Source of the DNA: Candidatus Bandiella numerosa
GTDB lineage: Bacteria > Pseudomonadota > Alphaproteobacteria > Rickettsiales > Midichloriaceae
Direction of reading: 5' to 3'
Assembly: GCF_021811875.1 (NCBI RefSeq)
Contig: NZ_JAJBJD010000053.1
Span: forward strand, 1-6,275
DNA: 6,275 nt
The position numbers and the translations under genes are program-made. The notes beneath the pieces are model-generated. The model was given only the letters and a program-made list of their open reading frames with translations, was not told the DNA's origin and searched no databases. Shown here piece by piece: positions 1 through 6,153 of the stretch (positions are counted from its first letter, which is position 1; each line of letters starts with the position of its first letter).

Positions 1-109
1 TTTCTTGAATTCCTATTATTCTATCAGCTTTTATACCAAACTTATCGTTCTTCTTTATATGAATCTAATTTTTTAAATCCATTTATTGCATATCTTCCTT
101 GCTTTGCAT

Positions 110-1276
110 TTATGCAACGGCCTTTTTTAATAACTCATTATTTTTTAATAAATCATCTATTTCCACCAATGGATCCAAAATTCTTTTAGTTAAATAGCTT
201 ATTAGAGAAGATGCTTCTATTAACTCAGTTACAGTGACGGCATATAAAAATGGCTTTATACTGATAGATTGTTGTTGATTTATATTTTTTACTATTATTA
301 ATTCAATCTCTCTTGAAATAGCATTATGCTCTTTTAACTCAACTTCTTTATATTCATCAACTAAACTTTCAGCAAAGTAATCTTCTACTTTTGCGATTAC
401 TCCACTTTCTTGCGATTTTTTAACATCATATAGCTCCCTTATTTCTTTGACAGATAACTTTACCCAAATAACTCCCTTTGGTGGATCATAACTCACTACA
501 ACTGACGTTTCTGAAAAATGCTTAAGAATTTGATCATCTACAAACGCATGTGTAGCCTTATATGTATGTACTAAAAAAGGTGGCTTTAACTGATTAAATG
601 ATATTGAACTTGGAGCTTGTAAAAAGCTCTTCTCCATTCTTGAAATAGATACTTGATGAACATCTGGAGCAGTTAGTTTAAATATGGATAGCTCATCTAT
701 TCTAACTCCAAAATGTTTTGCAATATCTATAAATGAATTGTATGAAGCCATTGCTCCATCTATGTGATATTCATCTCCTACTTTATGTATATATCTTGTA
801 GGAAGCGCCGTTACCGATAGTGCTGCATCTGTATATTTCCTACCAGCTGCTTCTCCTATACTTGACCAACTATATAATTTTAACTCTTCTCCCATAGTTT
901 TATATTTTATACTACACCCATATACTGGCTTCACAGCTGTTTCTAAATTTTTTCCTTCAAATATTTTATTATATACTTGTGATAATGTTTGATAACCTAA
1001 TTCATTTGTTTTAAAACCTGTTTTTTTATAATCCATTATTAAATTATGCCAATGCGTTATAAATTCAGAAACTTCTCTAGCACTATATTTTGGTTCTCCA
1101 TATTCATTGGGTACAGTTAACATAAATGATACAAGTGCTCCTGATGAACTGCCCTCTATTGCATCAAATAACTCTGCTATTTTTCTACCTGTTCTTTCTT
1201 CTATGTATTCAAGTATTCTTAAGCCACCTAATACTAGAGTTCCGCTACCTTGTATTGACAATACCTTTTGCTTCAT
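110..1276 (-). CDS. Patatin-like phospholipase (acyl hydrolase)
   Basis: Predicted serine acyl hydrolase of 388 aa that would release fatty acids from membrane lipids with a Ser-Asp dyad. Seen: the nucleophile elbow G42-S-S44-S-G46 in a hydrophobic context, a downstream A-L-P segment (157-159), and the second catalytic block as D173-G174-A175, where most relatives have DGG or DGA. The N-terminal glycine-rich oxyanion loop is present but atypical: residues 9-18 read QGSGTLVLGG, without the Arg/Lys of the usual GGGxR/K motif. Residues from about 230 to 388 do not match a domain I recognise and end in amphipathic helix-like sequence. No signal peptide or membrane segment is visible. The ATG at 1276 has no clear Shine-Dalgarno sequence, and the gene sits alone. 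Patatins are known on Rickettsia plasmids and as secreted effectors in Legionella; a role in host-membrane attack here is inference. CapV-type CBASS effectors are also patatins, but no nucleotide cyclase gene is visible. Confidence 0.85.
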   Translation of the reverse strand: MKQKVLSIQGSGTLVLGGLRILEYIEERTGRKIAELFDAIEGSSSGALVSFMLTVPNEYGEPKYSAREVSEFITHWHNLIMDYKKTGFKTNELGYQTLSQVYNKIFEGKNLETAVKPVYGCSIKYKTMGEELKLYSWSSIGEAAGRKYTDAALSVTALPTRYIHKVGDEYHIDGAMASYNSFIDIAKHFGVRIDELSIFKLTAPDVHQVSISRMEKSFLQAPSSISFNQLKPPFLVHTYKATHAFVDDQILKHFSETSVVVSYDPPKGVIWVKLSVKEIRELYDVKKSQESGVIAKVEDYFAESLVDEYKEVELKEHNAISREIELIIVKNINQQQSISIKPFLYAVTVTELIEASSLISYLTKRILDPLVEIDDLLKNNELLKKAVA

Positions 1277-1390
1277 TTTTAAAATGTAAAATTAGTATTA
1301 AATATTAATAACATTTACCTAATTAAAAATCTATTACTCATATTAAATTGCATATACTTATTTAATATTATTAGCTTTAAAAATGTATTA
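1277..1390. other. AT-rich leader region of the patatin gene
   Basis: This short, very AT-rich gap lies between the patatin start codon and the first base of the intron-like sequence. It must contain the patatin promoter, since no gene precedes it on the minus strand, but no clear -35/-10 pair stands out. A small inverted repeat (TATTAA, 3 bases, TTAATA) at 1296-1310 lies 20-34 bases before the start codon and could be an operator or simply AT-rich noise. Confidence 0.4.
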
Positions 1391-1604
1391 GTGTGCGCCG
1401 GGCATAATGTAAAAACAAAGGGTCCAAGTCCTTTATGTGCTGATATAGAGCAGTACATTAGCTGAGAAATAGTTATCTTCGTGAAGAGTTGGCTGAAGGA
1501 AGTTGACGGTAAAGTAAAACTGAAACAAACAAAAACTTGATAATAGACCGTTATAACTGGATAACCTATTAATAACTAAAGTATATCCGACACTACATGC
1601 TTAC
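1391..1604 (+). mobile_element. Group II intron 5' fragment (domain I), no reverse transcriptase
   Basis: The segment begins GTGTGCGCCGGGC, close to the GUGYG 5' splice-site consensus of group II introns. It then keeps landmarks of bacterial domain I in order: a GG..AAGTCC stem (1417-1421 with 1430-1434), a second stem (1437-1442 with 1451-1456, one G-U pair), and the conserved run CTGAAGGAAG (1493-1502) followed by GACGGTAAA (1505-1513). An A-rich stretch and a GGAT/AACTAAAG region follow where exon-binding sites usually lie. TAATA at 1570-1574 could pair with TATTA at 1386-1390 just before the intron start, as EBS1 with IBS1, but five AT pairs prove little. No intron-encoded protein and no domain V hairpin are found downstream, so this looks like a truncated copy. 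The 3' limit is approximate. The assignment rests on remembered family sequence and was not tested by alignment. Confidence 0.72.
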
Positions 1605-1643
1605 ACATTCCCCATTATACTTTGAAAGATTTCTACTCTCTCT

Positions 1644-1682
1644 TATAAAGAATGTAATTATATAAAAATTACATTCTTTATA
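1644..1682. repeat. Perfect 16-bp inverted repeat beside the iterons
   Basis: TATAAAGAATGTAATT at 1644-1659 is matched exactly by its reverse complement at 1667-1682, leaving a 7-base loop. A second inverted repeat (TATAATTAT at 1681-1689, ATAATTATA at 1697-1705) abuts it. The hairpin lies 77 bases from the iteron array. It could be an origin element such as a single-strand initiation hairpin, or a transcription terminator. Against a terminator for the minus-strand operon, no T-run follows the hairpin on that strand. On the plus strand it is followed only by mixed AT sequence. Confidence 0.7.
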
Positions 1683-1758
1683 TAATTATTATTTACATAA
1701 TTATAAGAAAATTTTTATACACTCTATAACCCTTTTTATCCTTAGTACCATACCAGCT
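1683..1758. other. AT-rich tract with a DnaA-box-like site, possible unwinding region
   Basis: This stretch is strongly AT-rich and directly adjoins the iterons, the usual place for the DNA-unwinding element of an iteron origin. TTATACACT at 1715-1723 matches the DnaA box consensus TTATNCACA at all but the last base. A single near-match in AT-rich DNA can arise by chance. The origin role is inferred from position. Confidence 0.4.
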
Positions 1759-1846
1759 ATGCGGAACGAAATAGTAGTTTATGCGGAACGAAATAGTAGT
1801 TTATGCGGAACGAAATAGTAGTTTATGCGGAACGAAATAGTAGTTT
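1759..1846. repeat. Four tandem 22-bp iterons, candidate replication origin
   Basis: Four exact head-to-tail copies occupy 1759-1780, 1781-1802, 1803-1824 and 1825-1846. Each unit contains the core TGCGGAACGAAATAGTAG followed by a short T run. The 22-bp period equals about two helical turns, so the copies face the same side of the DNA, which is typical of iterons bound by a plasmid replication initiator. The core is far more GC-rich than its surroundings. The last copy runs two bases into the stop codon of the neighbouring 373-aa protein gene, so the array lies at the 3' end of the putative initiator gene rather than in its promoter. An oriV function is inferred from sequence form and context. 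Confidence 0.85.
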
Positions 1847-2966
1847 AAATTTGTATTTTTATCCCTTTAGAGGCTTTTTTAGGAGTAACTTTTTCAATAT
1901 CAAAAGGTAAGTTAATAGAGCTTCCTAAATCATACAATCTTTTGATTTGTACTTCCTTTATGTATTTGTAATACTGTTCATATAATGAACCATCTTCGTT
2001 ATATTTTCCATTTGAAATTTCACCAAAAAGAGTGAGATTAAAAAGACTTTTTTCTGCATCAGAAGGTTCTTTAAAAAGCCAATGAAAATCAATAAGACCT
2101 ATTTTTTTACCTTGCAAAAGCGCTTTTTCTACCGGTTTCCATTTTTTTTTGATATTTCTATCATCTCTTTTCATATATCCGCCTAAATTCATGCATTCAG
2201 TAATATTTAATGTTATGGTCTCTTTTTTTACGCTTGCAAATTTTAAGCATAATTTATAAATGAAATGCCTTGATTTATCACTCCCCCTTCTTTCAGGTAT
2301 ATTTCTTATAGTTTGTAAAGGTAGATATCTTTTACTTATAAGATGTTTATACTCCAGGTAATTTGGCAATAACTCTATTCCTTCTAACCTAACAATTATT
2401 TCGGGGTTAAGTTTTGAATAAACAACTCTGCGAATCCTAATAAGATCAAAAAGTTCATAAACTAATCCCTTATCTGTTTTTTTATTTTTATAATTTTCTA
2501 AACTTTTTTGTGGGTTAAGAGCCTTAATTCTTACAGAAGCTTGATTTAAAAGTAAATTAAGTTTTTGATGGCGCATTTCTTGTGTTATCTTTTTGACTTT
2601 GCTTAATCGCAATAATTCTGTTCCAGTTAATTTTTCAACTTTATTCGTTGTATGATTTTCCATATATTCAAATAATAGCATCATAACTTCAAATGTTTCA
2701 GTATTTCGTATACTTAAAAGACAAGTAAGTGCTTCCTGGAATGTATTGGTTTCTATAGTTGCTAATTTTACTAAAGGACTTTTGCCTTTAGCAGCTTCAT
2801 TTAATATCTCTAAAATAGCGTTTTCATCTTTCTTACGTCTGTATACTTCAAGTTCGTCTATTTTTTCATGTATATTTTCAATTTTTTTACTGGAAATTAG
2901 TTTATTTGTTTCTTCATAAGCTGTTGGAATTCCAGAAAGTTTGTGTTTTGGTTTTTTATTTGTCAT
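1845..2966 (-). CDS. Putative plasmid replication initiator (iteron-binding), family unrecognised
   Basis: A 373-aa, lysine-rich protein that I cannot place in a named family. The N-terminal part (about 15-160) is mostly helix-forming. Residues about 230-300 have the look of a winged-helix DNA-binding region: SRHFIYKLCLKF, then a T-I-T-L-N-I strand, then MNLGGYMKRDDRNIKKKW, then a helix and a G-LIDFHWLF strand. Basic residues cluster around 265-290 and again at the C terminus. The ATG at 2966 lies three bases after the stop of the primase-helicase gene, indicating translational coupling in one transcript. The stop codon lies in the fourth iteron. An initiator role is inferred from the iterons, the replication gene upstream and the partition genes further upstream. 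It would be the counterpart of RepC in IncQ plasmids or of RepA/Rep_3 initiators. A different DNA-binding role cannot be excluded. Confidence 0.65.
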   Translation of the reverse strand: MTNKKPKHKLSGIPTAYEETNKLISSKKIENIHEKIDELEVYRRKKDENAILEILNEAAKGKSPLVKLATIETNTFQEALTCLLSIRNTETFEVMMLLFEYMENHTTNKVEKLTGTELLRLSKVKKITQEMRHQKLNLLLNQASVRIKALNPQKSLENYKNKKTDKGLVYELFDLIRIRRVVYSKLNPEIIVRLEGIELLPNYLEYKHLISKRYLPLQTIRNIPERRGSDKSRHFIYKLCLKFASVKKETITLNITECMNLGGYMKRDDRNIKKKWKPVEKALLQGKKIGLIDFHWLFKEPSDAEKSLFNLTLFGEISNGKYNEDGSLYEQYYKYIKEVQIKRLYDLGSSINLPFDIEKVTPKKASKGIKIQI

Positions 2967-2969
2967 ACA

Positions 2970-4847
2970 TTAAACTCTATGAATAAATGTATTTCTTTCA
3001 TTAGAAATAATGCTACCACTTTTAGGATTCCAGCGTAAGAAAATTTCTTCTTCAGGCTTACCATTCCTATTTTTTGTCGGATTAATAGAGTATACATCAC
3101 TATCCATGCTTGTTTTTATAGAATACACAACAAAAGCATCTCTCCCGTATTGATCTGAGTCAGCTAGATTTTCTGTCCTTGCGTAACCGTCATCATTTTC
3201 TTTTGTAGCTCTATTTGCCTGGCATATTGCTTGAACATGTATATTTTTTTCTTTTGCTAAAAACTTCATCCATGTTGATATTTGTATATGTTTAGTGATA
3301 TCCATTAAACTTTTTAAGCTTAAAATGTTAGCATAGTCTATTAATATATAATCAGGTTTATAATTAAGATTAATTTCTAAATTATCTAATACTACCTCTA
3401 TTTGATCTATTGAATGTATGTCATCAATAATTAATAATCTATTTTTATACAACTCAATATATTTTTCTGCACTTTCTATATAGTTCTTTTTTTGGGTAGT
3501 AAATACAGTGTTATCCTTAGATATAAAATTATTTTTTATTTTCCATGACTCGATATCATACTCGGCAGCAAATAATCTTTGAAGAAAAGTTTTTTTCTTC
3601 AACTCTAATGAAAATACTATGATTTTTGCATCTAAATTATTTTTTAATATTTTATTAACAAAATTTACACCAAGAACGGTCTTGCCTTTACCAGTTCTTC
3701 CTACTATTATTGTATTTTCGCCTTGGATAATAGGGCATTGTTCATCGACAGTTTTATATCCGGTGTATAAAATTCTATCTGGAGTTAAAGTATCTAATAT
3801 TGAATCTTTTGTTATAACATATCTTGGATAAGAAGATTGCAATGTTTCTTCTTCTTTTTGCAGAACTTCATAATCTAAAGCAAATAAATCTTTTAAGGAG
3901 TGGCCTTCATTTAAAAAATCAGTTACATCGTAGCCACTTTTGGTTTTTTTGGGGAATTTATAGATTAAAACTTTTTTAAACTCTTGTATTAGAGTAGATG
4001 CTAGCTTCTTACCTCCTTCTATCCCAGCATCATCATTATCATAAATTATATAAATGTCTGATGGCTTTAATTCTCTTAGTTTTTGCAAAATGTTCTGTGG
4101 AACTGTTTTTGCGCCTGTAGTTATAGTAATAGCCATGAATTTATCTTCCATCCCAGCTTGCAATATTGCTTCTGTCAATCGCAAACAATCCTTTTCTCCT
4201 TCAGTAAAAATAATATTTTTCCCTTCTTGAGGTGATAGTTCATGGAATAGTGATGCAGTATAATCTTCAAAAAATTGGTTACTTTTATTTGTCTTTTTAT
4301 CTTTATTAATAGAAATGCCTTTATATCCTAGTGTAATACCATCATCTGATTGTGGATATAATATATATTCATTGCGAGCTTTTAGACCAAATCTAATTGC
4401 TGTTTCTTGAGAAATACCAATATTGGCTAGGTATTTGAAGTGCTTAGAGTCAAGCTCTTTTATTACTTTTTGGATATTACTGTTTTTCACATTTGTAGCT
4501 TTAGTGAGTGATTTAGTAGAGTAGTTAATGCCTGCTATATTGCATGCTATAGATTTTATTGCTGAGAAATCATTTTTAATATCAAGTCTCTCCATTTTAG
4601 CTATAACATTAAAGATATCATCTCTATCAAAGCATTGACGTGACATACATGTTGCGGTACCTCTCTCATCTTTTGCTACTAATGAAGGGGTTTTATGGCC
4701 GCTCTGTTTCCCTCCTACTTCATGCATGATACACCACCATGCACCGCTCGATTTACTTGTACATTCTCCCCCGTAATACTTAAGTACGGCACTTATAGAG
4801 AGCATCTCTTTGATTTTAGCGGGAGTAATTTGTGATAAAGTTTTCAT
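2970..4847 (-). CDS. Bifunctional primase-helicase (zinc finger + Toprim + DnaB-type helicase)
   Basis: A fused replicative primase and hexameric helicase with the layout of phage T7 gp4. Numbering is from the upstream TTG at 4853. Residues 1-110 carry a CHC2-like zinc-binding region (C41, H44, C69, C74, with C31 nearby), though the last pair is spaced CX4C instead of the common CX2C. A Toprim domain spans about 210-310, with catalytic E218 in FTEGEKD and the acidic pair in YDNDDAG (D272, D274). The RecA-fold helicase (about 360-615) shows Walker A GRTGKGKT (385-392), E417 in FSLE, Walker B ILIDY (D506), ICQANR (Q545) and KNRNGKP near the end. All key residues expected for both activities are visible. 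TTG at 4853 also opens this frame, but ATG at 4847 is the more likely start and gives 625 aa; neither has a strong ribosome binding site. The protein probably unwinds and primes replication from the neighbouring iteron origin. Confidence 0.9.
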   Translation of the reverse strand: MKTLSQITPAKIKEMLSISAVLKYYGGECTSKSSGAWWCIMHEVGGKQSGHKTPSLVAKDERGTATCMSRQCFDRDDIFNVIAKMERLDIKNDFSAIKSIACNIAGINYSTKSLTKATNVKNSNIQKVIKELDSKHFKYLANIGISQETAIRFGLKARNEYILYPQSDDGITLGYKGISINKDKKTNKSNQFFEDYTASLFHELSPQEGKNIIFTEGEKDCLRLTEAILQAGMEDKFMAITITTGAKTVPQNILQKLRELKPSDIYIIYDNDDAGIEGGKKLASTLIQEFKKVLIYKFPKKTKSGYDVTDFLNEGHSLKDLFALDYEVLQKEEETLQSSYPRYVITKDSILDTLTPDRILYTGYKTVDEQCPIIQGENTIIVGRTGKGKTVLGVNFVNKILKNNLDAKIIVFSLELKKKTFLQRLFAAEYDIESWKIKNNFISKDNTVFTTQKKNYIESAEKYIELYKNRLLIIDDIHSIDQIEVVLDNLEINLNYKPDYILIDYANILSLKSLMDITKHIQISTWMKFLAKEKNIHVQAICQANRATKENDDGYARTENLADSDQYGRDAFVVYSIKTSMDSDVYSINPTKNRNGKPEEEIFLRWNPKSGSIISNERNTFIHRV

Positions 4848-4898
4848 GTGCAATAATACCCGTGGTAATATTTGGTGCAGTTATAAAGTAAGAGATTT

Positions 4899-5171
4899 CT
4901 AAGAAGAAATATCATTGAGTGCGGAACTTAATGCTTTTACTAATAATTTTCTAGCCATATACCTTTGTGATCTGTCGTGTACATTAGCAATTTTTTGTAA
5001 TAGAGACAATTCATATTCAGTTAGAGGTACTGTAAAAGATTTAGTTGGTCTAATATTCTTATTGTAACTATCTTGTATAAGATGATTTTCAGCGTCCTGG
5101 CCAAATAACTCAGCTTTTTCTTCTTCTATTTTATTTTTTGTTAATGGGGAATTAATTTTGAATTTACTCAT
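4899..5171 (-). CDS. Ribbon-helix-helix partition protein (ParG/ParB-like)
   Basis: A 90-aa protein with an unstructured, charged N-terminal half (about 1-43) and a C-terminal ribbon-helix-helix fold. The parts are a strand KSFTVPL (44-50), helix A TEYELSLLQKIANV (51-64), a turn HDR, and helix B from S68 to about L84. Such dimers insert the strand into the DNA major groove. A small RHH protein with a flexible basic tail encoded directly after a short ParA is the standard arrangement of type Ib partition systems (ParF-ParG and relatives). There the tail stimulates the ATPase, and the protein binds the centromere and represses its own operon. Its start overlaps the end of parA by 8 bases and has a good Shine-Dalgarno sequence. 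Sequence identity to a named family was not tested, and an antitoxin or plain repressor is the alternative, but no toxin gene is visible. Confidence 0.8.
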   Translation of the reverse strand: MSKFKINSPLTKNKIEEEKAELFGQDAENHLIQDSYNKNIRPTKSFTVPLTEYELSLLQKIANVHDRSQRYMARKLLVKALSSALNDISS

Positions 5172-5817
5172 TGATCATCTCCTGGACTAAGTTTTTAATT
5201 TCTGATATGGCTTTGTCATTTTGCATTTCTGTGATTCCTTTCCCTTGTAATAATGCTTCTCTATAAACTTTTCTTTCCATTATAATTGATTTAGATAATT
5301 TTAAATAATCACTTAAATTATTAATTATGTGAGAGGCCTCTTCATGATCATTACTTTTATAATTTGGAGAAGCCATAGAGATAATAGCAAAAGATTGCAG
5401 TTTGTCGTTTATATCGCTAGCGACATTAATTAATTCACAAACATGCGGCAGAGTTTCTAAATCAGCTTGAGATGGTTTTATGGGACAATAAAATTTGTCA
5501 CAAATTGTTAATGCAGTTCTTAAGCTTTTACTGTCTCTACCAGAGGCGTCTAGTAATATAATATCGTAATTTGTAGATAGCTCTTTAATAATCTCACGCA
5601 CATTTCCCTCTTTTGAAACGCCAAATATTTTACTGAATGTAGGATTTAGTTCATTGCGTCTATCTACCCAATTTAATGAAGTCTTTTGAGGATCAGAATC
5701 GATTAACATAAGCTTTGCGCCTCGAGAAACTAGCTCTACAGCTACATTAGTAGCAATGGTACTTTTACCTACGCCGCCTTTTTCCCCTCCTATTACTATT
5801 ATTTGAGCTCTATTCAT
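5164..5817 (-). CDS. parA: ParA-family partition ATPase (type Ib size)
   Basis: A 217-aa deviant-Walker ATPase that would position plasmid copies over the nucleoid. Seen: the Walker A motif K13-GGVGKS-T20 with the signature lysine K13, the Walker A' strand LMLIDSDPQ (D40, D42) and the Walker B strand YDIILLDASG (D90). There is no N-terminal DNA-binding extension, and the size fits the short ParA class (ParF, VirC1, MinD/Soj-like) rather than P1/F-type ParA. In short systems the operon is repressed by the small partner, not by ParA. The ATG at 5817 lies directly downstream of a promoter-like sequence but without a clear Shine-Dalgarno sequence. The gene leads a tightly packed minus-strand set that continues through the RHH, primase-helicase and initiator genes, so partition and replication may be transcribed together. 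Confidence 0.93.
   Translation of the reverse strand: MNRAQIIVIGGEKGGVGKSTIATNVAVELVSRGAKLMLIDSDPQKTSLNWVDRRNELNPTFSKIFGVSKEGNVREIIKELSTNYDIILLDASGRDSKSLRTALTICDKFYCPIKPSQADLETLPHVCELINVASDINDKLQSFAIISMASPNYKSNDHEEASHIINNLSDYLKLSKSIIMERKVYREALLQGKGITEMQNDKAISEIKNLVQEMINE
5179..5183 (-). promoter_or_regulatory. Shine-Dalgarno sequence for the RHH partition gene
   Basis: AGGAG reads on the minus strand 7 bases before the ATG at 5171 and lies inside the end of parA. It supports that start codon and coupled translation of the two partition proteins. It is the clearest ribosome binding site in the window. Confidence 0.75.
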
Positions 5818-5841
5818 TTAGTGTGTCTACAACCGTTTTAG

Positions 5842-5859
5842 AACTACCTTAGAGTAGTT
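5842..5859. promoter_or_regulatory. Palindrome overlapping the parA -10 box, candidate operator
   Basis: AACTAC (5842-5847), six bases, then its exact reverse complement GTAGTT (5854-5859). The palindrome covers the -10 box, so a protein bound here would block RNA polymerase. The octamer GAGTAGTT in its right arm (5852-5859) recurs at 6045-6052. The small RHH protein is the natural candidate binder, by analogy with ParG-type repressors. Confidence 0.5.
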
Positions 5860-5874
5860 TAAGCATTTTGTCAA
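5846..5874 (-). promoter_or_regulatory. Probable promoter of the par-rep operon
   Basis: On the minus strand a consensus -35 box TTGACA (5869-5874) is followed after 17 bases by TAAGGT (5846-5851), a weak -10 box matching TATAAT at three positions. The -10 box ends 28 bases before the parA start codon. It is the only perfect -35 in this gap with proper spacing. A weak -10 fits a promoter that is tightly controlled, but activity is not proven. Confidence 0.55.
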
Positions 5875-6090
5875 TATATAACTAAACGTAAGTTGCAGCT
5901 GTTATAGCTTGGTCTGAAACAAATCTAAGTTAAACTAAACCACAGCAAGATAGCTCTACTTTAAATCTAGTTTAGTTATGGTTTAGCTCTGAGTTAATCC
6001 AAAGTTGCAGCAAGTTGCACTACAACTATTTTAGGCTAAAATCGGAGTAGTTATCGTTCTAAACTAGCCATTCTTTAAGTTTAGTGAACC
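5860..6090. repeat. Repeat-dense non-coding region, candidate centromere (parS)
   Basis: No gene is visible here. The pentamer TTTAG or its complement CTAAA occurs at 5882, 5935, 5971, 5982, 6030, 6036, 6059 and 6080, with a ninth copy at 5837 in the promoter. That is far more than the roughly one expected at this base composition. AAGTTGCAGC occurs at 5890-5899 and 6002-6011, with a near copy AAGTTGCACT at 6012-6021. TAGCTCT repeats at 5951 and 5984. ATAACTAAAC (5878-5887) is inverted as GTTTAGTTAT (5970-5979), and 6028-6042 is a 15-base palindrome with one central base. Degenerate direct and inverted repeats just upstream of a short parA are typical of type Ib centromeres, so binding of the RHH protein is the likely role. 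Replication or regulatory functions are possible alternatives. Confidence 0.6.
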
Positions 6091-6153
6091 TATTTGTATT
6101 TTTCTTATTTCTAACAGCAAAGGAAATAGCTTTCTTTTGACCTACTAATATAG

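Noticed and set aside
1..82. Minus-strand frame starting ATG at 82 with an AAGGA upstream, continuing to the left edge
   Set aside because: It meets a TAG after five codons, and the remaining 21 codons to the edge have no start codon or recognisable motif. It could be a broken gene, but there is too little to call one.
104..117. Palindrome TTGCAT-TT-ATGCAA at the patatin stop codon, considered as a terminator
   Set aside because: The loop would be only two bases, the stem is short, and no T-run follows on the minus strand.
110..1276. Patatin as a CBASS (CapV) anti-phage effector
   Set aside because: No CD-NTase or accessory gene is visible in the window, and the flanking genes serve plasmid maintenance. 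Sequence left of the window could still change this.
1107..1308. Two 60-codon plus-strand open frames opposite the start of the patatin gene
   Set aside because: They overlap a gene with clear catalytic motifs on the other strand, overlap each other, and their products show no recognisable domain.
1759..1846. CRISPR array
   Set aside because: The repeats are directly tandem with no spacers, and no cas gene is present; the form is that of iterons.
3619..3831. A 70-codon plus-strand open frame
   Set aside because: It lies opposite the helicase Walker A region of the primase-helicase gene and mirrors its codons; no independent support.
4880..4908. Internal promoter for the primase-helicase gene (TATAAC at 4880-4885)
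   Set aside because: The matching -35 position reads TTCTTC, with two of six consensus bases, so support is insufficient.
4895..4910. Hairpin ATTTCT-AAGA-AGAAAT at the end of the RHH gene, considered as an attenuator
   Set aside because: A six-base AT-rich stem without a following T-run is too weak and common at this base composition.
4899..5171. RHH protein as an antitoxin of a toxin-antitoxin pair
   Set aside because: The neighbouring gene is a ParA ATPase and the next is a primase-helicase; no toxin-sized gene is adjacent.
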